From positions 1-34,458 of the forward strand of contig JAIFMW010000091.1 in the NCBI GenBank assembly GCA_020048105.1: a stretch of DNA of 34,458 nt, written 5' to 3'. The notes below the pieces were generated by a model, which did not search any database, was not told the origin of the DNA, and saw nothing but the letters and a program-made list of their open reading frames with translations. Position numbers and translations under genes: made by a program. This DNA comes from Deltaproteobacteria bacterium. Its GTDB lineage: Bacteria; Acidobacteriota; Holophagae; Holophagales; Holophagaceae. This document shows, piece after piece, positions 6,795 to 14,628 of the stretch (positions within the stretch are counted from its first letter, which is position 1; each line of letters starts with the position of its first letter).

Positions 6795-7622
6795 GTGAAC
6801 TTGCGTCGGATTACATCCTTAACGGCACTGCTCTCCTTTACGGTGCTCGTCACCTCGGGGATTGTGCTCTTCCTAACGCCCCAGGGGCGGGTGGCCTACT
6901 GGTCCGAATGGCATCTCTGGGGCCTTACCAAGGAAGCGTGGGCCTCCATGCACATCCTGCTGAGCCTGCTTTTTCTGGTGGCGGGGATTGTCCACATTGT
7001 TTTGAACTGGCGACCCATCGTGCTGTACCTTCGGGATCGGCAGCGGCGTCTGCGGGTGCTTACTCCGGAGTTCATCGTGTCGGCGGTTCTCACGATTCTC
7101 TTTACGGCCGGACCGTTGCTCGGTTGGCCGCCATTCCGCTGGGTGATGGACCTGAATACCTTTGCCAAGGATCAGGCCAGCCGAGCCTATGGTGAACCGC
7201 CGTATGGGCATGCCGAACAGAGCAGCCTGCGCGCGTTTGCGCAGAAAACGGGCATGGATCTGGACAAAGCCCAGGCCTTGCTAAAGGGTCACGGAATCGC
7301 GTTTGAGGGGCCGCAACAAAGGCTCCAAGACATTGCCAGGCAAAATCACCTAACTCCCCAGCAGGTCTATTTGGCCATGAAGGGCGCCGAAACGATCAAG
7401 GCCGTCACGGGTCAGCTTCCTGAGGAAGTGGCTGCGGGCCTCGGCCGCAAGACTCTCGAAGATCTCTGCAAGGAATACGGCCTGGACATGGCTCGGGTTC
7501 GGGCCATTCTGGAAGCCCAAAAGGTGAAGGTGAAAACCGACCAGCCCCTGCGTGCCTTGGCAGAAGCCAATGGCACCGGTCCCCACGAACTCTACGCCGT
7601 CATTCGCGATGGTCTCAAATAG
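6795..7622 (+). CDS. DUF4405 membrane protein with C-terminal helical repeats
   Basis: A 275-residue protein starting at GTG 6795, with GGAGG 6 bases upstream. Residues 1-115 form a DUF4405 membrane domain of about three helices; His40, His53 (SMHILLS) and His67 (GIVHIVLNW) sit where b-type heme or metal ligands occur in related membrane proteins. From about residue 130 comes a soluble part with three similar helical units: SSLRAFAQKTGMDLDKAQALL, KTLEDLCKEYGLDMARVRAIL and QPLRALAEANGTGPHELYAVI. Each looks like a small helix-turn-helix-like repeat, and a further unit (QRLQDIARQNHLTPQQVYLAM) lies between them. It is followed 8 bases later by the DUF2202 gene, with which it should form an operon. 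A redox or electron-transfer role is a guess from the histidines and the ferritin-like neighbour. Confidence 0.82.
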   Translation: MNLRRITSLTALLSFTVLVTSGIVLFLTPQGRVAYWSEWHLWGLTKEAWASMHILLSLLFLVAGIVHIVLNWRPIVLYLRDRQRRLRVLTPEFIVSAVLTILFTAGPLLGWPPFRWVMDLNTFAKDQASRAYGEPPYGHAEQSSLRAFAQKTGMDLDKAQALLKGHGIAFEGPQQRLQDIARQNHLTPQQVYLAMKGAETIKAVTGQLPEEVAAGLGRKTLEDLCKEYGLDMARVRAILEAQKVKVKTDQPLRALAEANGTGPHELYAVIRDGLK

Positions 7623-7630
7623 GAGGTTCG

Positions 7631-8095
7631 ATGTTTACGCCTTTCGTACTCTGCACCCTCATGGCTCTGACACCGCTAAGTGCTGCGCCAGCCAAGCCGC
7701 TCCCCAAGGCCAGCGTGGAGGCCCTTCAGCTCCTGCTGGAGGATGAACAACGCGCCGAGGCCCTGTATGCCGCCGTGCTTCAAAAGCACGGGGACGTGCG
7801 TCCCTTCTCGAATATTATCGAGGCGGAACGGCGCCACCAAGGCTCGCTGGAAGGATTATTCGAAGCCCACGGTCTGAAGATTCCGGCCAATCCGTGGAAG
7901 GGGAAGAAGGCGATAGCGCCCGACACGTTTCAAGCCGCCTGCAAGGCTGGCATTCAGGCTGAAATTGAAAATGTGGCTCTGTACGACCGCTTGATCAAAA
8001 CCGTTAAGGAGCCGGATCTTCTCGAGGTTTTTGAACGCCTGCGATGGGCCAGTCAAGAGCGGCATCTCCCGGCCTTTCAGCGACACCTGGATTGA
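7631..8095 (+). CDS. DUF2202 ferritin-like protein, exported
   Basis: A 154-residue protein with an N-terminal signal peptide (about residues 1-20, ending LSAAPA). The mature part is a ferritin-like four-helix protein of the DUF2202 type. Carboxylate/His motifs recur on the helices: LLEDEQRAEALY, NIIEAERRHQ, QAEIENVALYD and SQERHLPAF. These are the positions expected to hold a di-iron or similar centre. AGGAGG stands just before the ATG. The partner upstream is a membrane protein with candidate heme ligands, so the pair may handle iron or oxidants in the periplasm. The biochemical function of the family is not established. Confidence 0.85.
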   Translation: MFTPFVLCTLMALTPLSAAPAKPLPKASVEALQLLLEDEQRAEALYAAVLQKHGDVRPFSNIIEAERRHQGSLEGLFEAHGLKIPANPWKGKKAIAPDTFQAACKAGIQAEIENVALYDRLIKTVKEPDLLEVFERLRWASQERHLPAFQRHLD

Positions 8096-8490
8096 TGACC
8101 ACACTGAGCAGCGTTCCAAAAAATCGAGCCCGAAAGGGACAAAGGCCGCTTCGTGGATAAACCAAGGATGCTTTTCCCTTGGTGCCCAGGCCTAACCAAA
8201 AATATTTGAGCCAGGATGGAGGGGATGCACAGGATAAAGCCATTTAGTGCTTGACCACAGTCTGAACGAGTGTCGTCGGCTCTTCGGAAAGGCCTCCCGA
8301 TTTAGTCCGAAGAACCAGCTCCGCGAACATCCCGCTGATCTCATCCCCTTCATCCTGGCTAAAGGTCTTTTCCTTGGCTGATTCCGGTGAATTTGGTTTG
8401 TGAATTGCACCTCGGTATCAGAGCAAACAGAGGGGGTGCGCCATTCTCATGGCAGCACCCCCTTCAGCTTTTATTCTGTGAACGTGGTGT
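8096..8490. other. Convergent intergenic region
   Basis: This 395-base stretch lies between two converging operons. It holds a hairpin at 8161-8183 (ACCAAGG/CCTTGGT, 9-base loop, no T-run) and a stronger terminator-like hairpin at 8431-8463. A minus-strand open frame at about 8254-8410 reads like protein (for example SQDEGDEISGMFAEL) but has no good start or known family. It may be a decayed gene end. Confidence 0.5.
8431..8463. terminator. Probable bidirectional intrinsic terminator
   Basis: AGGGGGTGC (8431-8439) pairs perfectly with GCACCCCCT (8455-8463), with an extra GCC/GGC inside the loop. On the plus strand it is followed by TCAGCTTTTATT; on the minus strand by CTGTTTGCTC. It begins 28 bases past the RND gene stop, so ending the minus-strand efflux operon is its likely main job. 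Confidence 0.7.
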
Positions 8491-11400
8491 TCACTCCTTA
8501 ACCGGCACTCCATCGGGCTTGGGGCGACCCACCCAGGCATAGAAGCTGGGTAGCGCCAGCAGTGTGAACAAGGTGCTGGTGAACAGGCCACCCACCATGG
8601 CAATGGCCAGGGGGCGTTCCAGTTCGGAGCCGCCGAAGCCGAAGAGCATTGGCATCAGGCCTAGGATCGCGGCACCAGCGGTCATGAGCTTGGGGCGCAC
8701 GCGGCCCAGGCTGGCTTCCCGCAGGGCTTCCTCGAAGGGCACGCCCTTCGCCATCAGATCCTTGGCTTGGGTGATGAGCACTAGGCTGTTCTGCACGGCC
8801 ACGCCAAAGAGCCCGATCATGCCGACGATGGAACTGATGTTCCAACTCTCTCCGGCCAGCCAGAGCGCGAAGAGCGCCCCGGCGAAGGCATCGGGCAGGG
8901 TGGCGAGTACCACGAGCACTTCGCGCCAACGTTTCAGCGCGATATACAGTAGACCTACCACCAGTGCGAGAGCCGCCGCGATGGCGATGGCCAGGCGCTG
9001 GTGCGTTTCGCGGGCTTCCTCGATCTTGCCGCCCAATTTGATGAAGGTGCCCGGCGGTAGCTTGATGCCCTCCAGCGCTTTTTCGATGCGCAGGGCCGTG
9101 CCGCCTAGGTCGCCCGTGGTGCGGACATTGAGCCCCAGGCGACGCTGGGCGGATTCGCGCCGCACCAATGTGGGGGTCGAGGTTTCCTCAAAGCGCATGA
9201 CCTGACCTAGCGCCAAGGCTCGGCCATCTTCCAATACGAGCGGTGTGTCCTTCAGGTTCTCGGGGCTCATGCGGCCATCGTTGGGAAAGCGCACGATGCG
9301 CCCGATGCGCTGGGGACCCTCGAAGCGAATCTCGGATTCCAGGCCTTGGAGGGCCGCTTGGAGGGTCATGGCCACCAGGGGGCGCGGCACGCCCAAGCGC
9401 CGCAAGGCTTCCTCATCCAGCGCCACGCGCCATCGCGGCATGGGATTGGGCGTATCTGGGGTCACGCTGCGTACGCCTTCGAGTTTGGCTAAACGCTCCT
9501 GGATTTCCTTCAATGCGGCTCGAACTGGCTCCAGATCGCGATTGAAGAACTTCACCTGGATATCGGCGGGTGTGCCACCGATGCCTTCGGCGATGCGCTC
9601 CTGCATGGGCGTGTTGACCTCCACGGGGAAGGGCATGGCCTCGGCGGCTTCCAAGACTTCGCGGCCCACCATGCGCTCGTCGGCGTCGGGCGTCAGGATC
9701 ACCATGATTTCGCTATCGGTCATGGGGCATGGGTCTTCGGTAACATCCGCGCGACCGCTGCGGCGGTATACGGATTCCACGCCGGGGATGGCCTTCACGC
9801 GGGCATCCAGCTGCAGATTGGCCTGATCCACGGCCTCCAGACTGCTTTCGGCGGGCACCTTGGAAAGCATCATGAATGCACGTTCATCCAGGGTTGGCAG
9901 GAAGTTCGTTCCCAACTGAAAGGCCAGCCAGATGCTGGGAATGGTGAGCCCAAAGGCGAGCACGCGCACCAAGGGGCCATGGTGCAGCGCCCAATCCAGA
10001 GCCGGTCGATAAATGCGTTTGATGGCAAGGACCAGTCGGGGCTCCTGCAGCGATGCGCCGGGGGGCAGGAAGCGTTCCACCAGGGCAGGCACCAGCGTGA
10101 AGGTGAGTACCAGGCTGATGGTCATGCTGGCGGCCACGGCCACGGCCAAGGGCGCGTAGAGTTTGCCCGCAATGCCACCCATGGAGAGCAGGGGAATGAA
10201 CACCGCCAGAATCACCAACACCGCAATCAGGATTGGCGTGGCCACTTCGGCTGCGGCACGGGTGAGGGCCACCCGGCGTGGTTCTACGTTGTCCTGGTGA
10301 TCCCGCAAGCGGTGCGCCAGGTTTTCCACCATGATCACGGCCGCATCCACCAGCAGGCCCACGGCGATGGCCAGCCCACCCAGGGTCATGGCGTTGAGAC
10401 CAAGCCCCGCGAAATGGAGAGGGATCGCGGCTCCCAGCGTGGCCAAAGGCAACACCGCCAAAACCAATAACGCCCCTCGGAAGTTGCCCAGGAGAAGGAT
10501 CAGCACCATGGCCACGAAGACGCCGCCCACCATTAGTGCCAGCGACACGCCGCTCAAGGCATTGGTGACGAGACGACCCTGATCATAAATCAGCTCCAGG
10601 TGCATTCCTTCGGGAAGCCCCTTCTTGAGTTCCGCCACAGCGGTGCGGACACCCTCGGCCACTTCCAGCGTGGCCGCATTGGGCTGCTTGACGATGCGGA
10701 TACTCACATCCTCATGCGACCCATCCATGGGTCGCACCCTTCGGGCGATATTGCCTTCGGCAATATCGTGGCCCTTCGCTCCTGCTGCGGGCTCATGCGA
10801 CTCTCGGGTAGGTTCCGAACTTCCTTTTCGGGGCTCATGCAACGCTCGGGCAGGTTCCGCACTTCCTGCTGCGGGCTCGTGCTCGCCGATGGCATGGCGG
10901 GCTAGGCCGCGGCGGAAGGCGGGGGCTTCGCGGATTTCGGCGATGTCGCCCAGGGTGATTATGCCCCGAGCAGCTTGCACGGGTAGTTGCCGCACTTCTT
11001 CGGGGGTGGCGGCTAGGCTGCCTACGGACATGTACCAGCCTTTGTCTTGGATCTCCAATACGCCTGCGGCGAGGTCCTGATGGCTTTGTTCCAAGGCCGT
11101 CATGACTCGGCTAAGGCTCACGCCCTGGCTGCGGATTTTTTCGGGAATCAGGGTGATTTGCAGGGAGCGTTCCTGGCCACCCAAGCGCTCCACTCGCGCC
11201 ACACCCGGTACCGATTGCAGCCTTGGGGTGAGCACCTGTTCGGTGTGATCCCGCAGCTTCATGGGATCGATATTTTCGCCTTCCAGCACGATTTCCATGA
11301 GTTCGTGCAATCGCCCGGAGGCACTGCTCATGAGCGGTGGGCGGGTGCCAGAGGGGTAGCTGCCAATTACTCCAGAGAGGCGTTCGGCGACGAGTTGCCG

Positions 11401-11763
11401 GGCGCGCCAAGGATCGGTATCACCTTCGAAGGTCACAACCACCTGCACCAATTCGGGCAGCACCAGCGTGTTAACGCGCTTAACGCCGGGCATGCCGCCC
11501 AAGGCTTGCTCCGTGGGTTGGGCCACGGAGAGTTCCAATTCCGGGGTGGCGCGGCCAGGACTCTGGATGAGCACACTCAGGATCGGCAGGCTCATGTCGG
11601 GGAAAAGATCCCGCTTCAGGCTCTGGAAGGTAAAGAGACCCGCCAAACCCCAGGCAATGCTCAGGGCGAAGACCCAGCCCTTGCGGGGCAGGAGCCAATC
11701 GAACCAGCGGCGAATCAGGGCGCGGTGATGAGAGGTGGATTCCGGCTGGAAATCAGTGGCCAT
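8491..11763 (-). CDS. Heavy-metal-type RND efflux pump (CusA/CzcA-like)
   Basis: A 1090-residue inner-membrane proton-driven pump of normal RND size. Helix 1 is followed by the family pattern DLFPDMSLPILSV; the helix-4 segment VGLLVDAAVIMVENLAHR matches the VDAAxxMxEN form of CusA and other heavy-metal RND pumps rather than the DD pair of drug pumps. A porter-domain stretch RSGRADVTEDPCPM also fits the metal branch. It follows the adaptor gene with an 11-base overlap; the start at 11763 (MATDFQPES) is preferred to 11775. Unusual: residues about 294-352 are an inserted His/Glu/Pro-rich tract absent from relatives, lying in a periplasmic hairpin of the porter domain (see the repeat entry). Substrate is probably a soft or divalent metal ion; which one cannot be read from the sequence. 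Confidence 0.92.
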   Translation of the reverse strand: MATDFQPESTSHHRALIRRWFDWLLPRKGWVFALSIAWGLAGLFTFQSLKRDLFPDMSLPILSVLIQSPGRATPELELSVAQPTEQALGGMPGVKRVNTLVLPELVQVVVTFEGDTDPWRARQLVAERLSGVIGSYPSGTRPPLMSSASGRLHELMEIVLEGENIDPMKLRDHTEQVLTPRLQSVPGVARVERLGGQERSLQITLIPEKIRSQGVSLSRVMTALEQSHQDLAAGVLEIQDKGWYMSVGSLAATPEEVRQLPVQAARGIITLGDIAEIREAPAFRRGLARHAIGEHEPAAGSAEPARALHEPRKGSSEPTRESHEPAAGAKGHDIAEGNIARRVRPMDGSHEDVSIRIVKQPNAATLEVAEGVRTAVAELKKGLPEGMHLELIYDQGRLVTNALSGVSLALMVGGVFVAMVLILLLGNFRGALLVLAVLPLATLGAAIPLHFAGLGLNAMTLGGLAIAVGLLVDAAVIMVENLAHRLRDHQDNVEPRRVALTRAAAEVATPILIAVLVILAVFIPLLSMGGIAGKLYAPLAVAVAASMTISLVLTFTLVPALVERFLPPGASLQEPRLVLAIKRIYRPALDWALHHGPLVRVLAFGLTIPSIWLAFQLGTNFLPTLDERAFMMLSKVPAESSLEAVDQANLQLDARVKAIPGVESVYRRSGRADVTEDPCPMTDSEIMVILTPDADERMVGREVLEAAEAMPFPVEVNTPMQERIAEGIGGTPADIQVKFFNRDLEPVRAALKEIQERLAKLEGVRSVTPDTPNPMPRWRVALDEEALRRLGVPRPLVAMTLQAALQGLESEIRFEGPQRIGRIVRFPNDGRMSPENLKDTPLVLEDGRALALGQVMRFEETSTPTLVRRESAQRRLGLNVRTTGDLGGTALRIEKALEGIKLPPGTFIKLGGKIEEARETHQRLAIAIAAALALVVGLLYIALKRWREVLVVLATLPDAFAGALFALWLAGESWNISSIVGMIGLFGVAVQNSLVLITQAKDLMAKGVPFEEALREASLGRVRPKLMTAGAAILGLMPMLFGFGGSELERPLAIAMVGGLFTSTLFTLLALPSFYAWVGRPKPDGVPVKE
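10708..10884 (-). repeat. In-frame tandem repeat and double-hairpin element inside the RND gene
   Basis: Read on the minus strand, three units each begin CA(C/T)GAGCCC. The first two are 42 bases (10881-10840 and 10839-10798) and encode HEPAAGSAEPARAL and HEPRKGSSEPTRES. The third is 81 bases (10797-10717) and holds two perfect hairpins: GATATTGCC-GAA-GGCAATATC and TGCGACCCAT-GG-ATGGGTCGCA, joined by GCCCGAAGGG. A closing CATGAG follows. All keep the pump reading frame. The third unit matches the cheA/cheW junction element at 24872-24951 in arrangement and in conserved blocks. Confidence 0.85.
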
Positions 11764-12892
11764 GGCCGCCCTCACCTTCGGGTTGGCTGCGTTTCTGCTG
11801 GTAGGCCTTCAGGAGGTAGGCTCCCTCCGTCACAACTGTGGTGCCGGGTTTCAGTCCATCCACGATCAGGACCTCATCCTTCACTTCCATGCCGCGCGTT
11901 ACGGCGGTAAAAACCGCGCGCTCCTTCTCCACCACAAAGACTCCCCAGCGGCCATCCACCTGCTGCAGGGCGGCCTGGGATAGGTAGATGCCCTTGCCCA
12001 GTGGCACCTTTACTTCGACAGGTGTGCCGGGCATGGGCAGGGCGCCACCCAAGAAACGCAGGCGATAGCTCAGGCGCTGAGTGTCAGTGGTCAGGGTCGA
12101 AGGGGTGCTTTCGAGGCGGGCCTTCCAGGTGCGGCCGTTGGCCTGACGGACCTCGCTTTCCGCACCGGGGTTCCAGCCGATTGGTCCTGGCTGGGAGAGT
12201 TCCAGGCGAATGACTCCGGCCTGGGCGGCCTGGAATTGACCTAATTCTTGACCGGCTTCGACGCCTTGGCCCCGCTGCACTTTCCAGGCCACCACCGCAC
12301 CATGGGCAGGAGCCTTCAACAGGTAATTGGCCCCCGCTTCGCCGGGCTTCAGGCCCACGGCCTCCAAGCTAAGGCGTGCGGCCTCTTCTTCGGCCTTGGC
12401 CGTGGCCGATTCGCCCTGAATGGCTTCGAGGTCGCGACGGGCACCTGCGCCCGCTTGGAAGAGTCGGTCTTCTCGCGCCAGATCCAATTGAATTCGGTCC
12501 AGCTTGGCCTTGGAAGCGATCCACGCCGCCTTTAGGTGGGCCAACTCGGGGCTCTGAATCATCACGAGGGTTGCGCCCGTCGGGCGGTTTTGGCCTGGGA
12601 TCGCCAGCACCTGGCTGACAATGCCCTTCACGGGGCTGCTCAGCAGCGCCTGGGCGGCCTCGTCGCCCACCGCTTCGCCGGGCACCCAGCGGCCCTCGAG
12701 GCGCGGTTCGGGCACCTTGGCCAGCCCGAGGCCACGAATGCCCTCCAGATGAATTCCGGGGCCTTCGGATTCCGCTGCAGCGTGGTCATGGCCTGCGTGC
12801 GGATCGGCATGTTCGGGGGCGGATTTTTTGGCGCAGCCCTGTCCTGCGAGAAGCACAAGAAGCAGGGGAAGAATCATCACCAAGCGGTTCAT
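11753..12892 (-). CDS. RND efflux adaptor lipoprotein (CusB/CzcB-like)
   Basis: A 379-residue periplasmic adaptor. The N-terminus is a lipoprotein signal, LLLVLLAGQGC, with Cys20 as the lipidated residue. A His-rich segment follows at once (EHADPHAGHDH), and the C-terminus ends GEGGHGH, so both ends could bind metal. The core shows a barrel-sandwich half (SSPVKGIVSQVLAIPGQ), a helical hairpin (about residues 110-180) and the second half (LLKAPAHGAVVAWKVQRGQ). The adaptor bridges the RND pump and the outer-membrane channel and, in CusB, also delivers the metal. Its start overlaps the channel gene stop by 4 bases and its stop overlaps the pump start by 11, giving tight coupling. Confidence 0.92.
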   Translation of the reverse strand: MNRLVMILPLLLVLLAGQGCAKKSAPEHADPHAGHDHAAAESEGPGIHLEGIRGLGLAKVPEPRLEGRWVPGEAVGDEAAQALLSSPVKGIVSQVLAIPGQNRPTGATLVMIQSPELAHLKAAWIASKAKLDRIQLDLAREDRLFQAGAGARRDLEAIQGESATAKAEEEAARLSLEAVGLKPGEAGANYLLKAPAHGAVVAWKVQRGQGVEAGQELGQFQAAQAGVIRLELSQPGPIGWNPGAESEVRQANGRTWKARLESTPSTLTTDTQRLSYRLRFLGGALPMPGTPVEVKVPLGKGIYLSQAALQQVDGRWGVFVVEKERAVFTAVTRGMEVKDEVLIVDGLKPGTTVVTEGAYLLKAYQQKRSQPEGEGGHGH

Positions 12893-14073
12893 GGTTTTAC
12901 CTCGGGCAGTAGGGTCTGGAGTTCGGCAAGAAGCAGGTGTTGGGTGTAGACCTGCCGGAGGGAGGCCATCTGGGCTTCCAGAAGTTGGCGGCGGATGGGG
13001 AGTGCCTCCGAAGGGCGCTCACGGCCTTCCTTCAGGCGCAGGCCAACGGCTTCTAGGGCCTGCGTGAAATCGGGCACCGCGGTTAGGCTTCCGGCGTTTT
13101 GCCATTGCGTGGCGGCTCCTTGGAAACGAGCCTCCAAATCGGCCAGGGCCTGGCGGGCTTCGCCTTGCACCATGCGCAGCTGGGCTTCGGTGCTGCGCCG
13201 TATGGCTTCGGTTTCGCCGGGTCTGGGCAGGCGGACAGCCATGCCGATCCGCGTGACTTTTTCGTCGCCTTCTTGGGCATGGCTGCCCCGGAGGCTCCAG
13301 CGGCTTAGGTTCTGGGCTTCCTTTAGACGAAGGCTGCGGGCTTCCAATTCTGCTTGAGCCACAAGGGCCTTGCGCAGGGGGCTCTCCTTCAATCGCTGGT
13401 CGAGGTCCGCCAAGGGGAAATTGGGCATTGGGCCTGGGTCTGCCAAGGGCGCGGCCTTCTCGGGCACTTCGGCCAGGGCCACCAAGGCGCTCCAGGCTTG
13501 CAGGGCCTGAAGCTGAGCTTCGTTCAATTCCAGTTGCACCTTCAGGCGCTCGCCTTCGACCAAGGCCACCTGGAAGGCTGGATCGGCTCCCGCGTCGAAG
13601 CGGGTCTTGGCGACCTTAAGCCAGCCCGCCACGGTGGCGAGATCCGCTTCCCGCAAGGTCAGCAGACGCGCGCCCAGCCAAGCGTTTAGATAGGCCTTGC
13701 GCAACCGCAAGGCACCTTCCCGCTGGGCCGCCTCCTTGAGCAAAGGATGCGCTGCGCCAAGACTGGCTTCGAGGTCTGTGCGCAGGCGGGGCGACAGGAA
13801 GAGCGGTAGATCGAGCTCAAAGCCCTTGTCGGTGCTGCCCGGTTCACGAGGGCTGCGCCTCGGCCCGATTTGAAAAGAAAGGCTAGGTCCCTCGCGCAGA
13901 AAGCCACGGCTTTCCTGGAGGCGAAGATGATGTTCCGCGAGCAGGCTCTCGGTTCGCCAGTGCTCGGGCGTGGGTCGCGCCTTGGCCTGGAGGATGTCGT
14001 ATGGGATGGGCGTCTGGGCCGCTGCCTGCAGTGCCTGCAGGCAGAGCAGCGCCCCGCAAAGGGGAAGTCGCAT
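12889..14073 (-). CDS. TolC-family outer-membrane efflux channel (CusC/CzcC-like)
   Basis: A 394-residue protein with a signal peptide (LCGALLCLQALQAAAQ). It then shows the long amphipathic helices of the outer-membrane efflux family, in two similar halves (about residues 40-200 and 220-394), rich in Leu, Ala, Glu and Gln. Barrel-like strands appear at PSLSFQIGPRRSP and TRIGMAVRLP. It would form the trimeric exit duct for the metal pump encoded next. No Cys follows the signal peptide, so it is not an obvious lipoprotein, unlike CusC. It lies 61 bases after the small His/Cys-rich gene and overlaps the adaptor gene by ATGA. Confidence 0.9.
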   Translation of the reverse strand: MRLPLCGALLCLQALQAAAQTPIPYDILQAKARPTPEHWRTESLLAEHHLRLQESRGFLREGPSLSFQIGPRRSPREPGSTDKGFELDLPLFLSPRLRTDLEASLGAAHPLLKEAAQREGALRLRKAYLNAWLGARLLTLREADLATVAGWLKVAKTRFDAGADPAFQVALVEGERLKVQLELNEAQLQALQAWSALVALAEVPEKAAPLADPGPMPNFPLADLDQRLKESPLRKALVAQAELEARSLRLKEAQNLSRWSLRGSHAQEGDEKVTRIGMAVRLPRPGETEAIRRSTEAQLRMVQGEARQALADLEARFQGAATQWQNAGSLTAVPDFTQALEAVGLRLKEGRERPSEALPIRRQLLEAQMASLRQVYTQHLLLAELQTLLPEVKP

Positions 14074-14134
14074 GGTGTCCTCGAATCGATGGAAAGGGCG
14101 ACCCTTAAACGGGTCAAAAGTTGGCGCTAGGGCA

Positions 14135-14434
14135 CTAGGTCCGAGGCGGTGTCTTTTCCGGTTCGAGGTCGAGGTTCAGGATGGGAGGACTCAGGGTTTC
14201 GATATAGCTGGGCTTGGGCAAAGCATCAGCCGGGGGTGGCACGGGCGCCTGGGGAATCATGGCCGGAGCGCAGTCATCGAGACAAAGCAGATGCTGGGAC
14301 TGAGGCCCGTGGGCGTCGGCCCCTTCATGGCAATGATCCTCACCGGCCGTAGCTAAAAAGGTGGCCACCACGACCAGCAGCAACACGGCGGTCCAGCGCT
14401 TCACACTCCTTGAAAGCCAGCCCTTGGATCGCAA
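14135..14434 (-). CDS. Small exported His/Cys-rich protein heading the efflux operon
   Basis: A protein of about 99 residues with no family that I recognise. After a basic start, RWTAVLLLVVVATFLATAG forms a signal peptide or single membrane anchor. The next stretch, EDHCHEGADAHGPQSQ then HLLCLDDCAP, packs four His and three Cys in about 30 residues, and a Pro-rich tail follows. Position and composition suggest a periplasmic metal sensor or chaperone for the pump. The start is uncertain: TTG at 14434 has AAAGG about 9 bases upstream; a GTG at 14404 has AAGGAG too close to it. The longer frame from 14557 has no support. Confidence 0.7.
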   Translation of the reverse strand: MRSKGWLSRSVKRWTAVLLLVVVATFLATAGEDHCHEGADAHGPQSQHLLCLDDCAPAMIPQAPVPPPADALPKPSYIETLSPPILNLDLEPEKTPPRT

Positions 14435-14628
14435 TGGAGAGTGCCTTTCTGGGACAAGAGGAGGGGATTGAACGATGCCATCAGCAGGTCTGCAACCCCT
14501 GCGTTGGGTTGAATCATGATACGGCGAATGAAAACCCAAAGGCCCACAGATCGGCAATCAAGGCCCTCGCTTTGGACTATGTGATCATTTGAGACCAGAT
14601 ATTGGGATTGGACCGAGGAAAGAAAACG
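14435..14628. other. Divergent promoter region of efflux operon and PAS kinase
   Basis: 194 bases between the leftward metal-efflux operon and the rightward kinase gene. Both promoters must lie here. It is more AT-rich than the flanks around 14505-14600, with a TTGGAC at about 14571, but no pair of boxes is convincing on either strand. No gene is seen. Confidence 0.45.
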
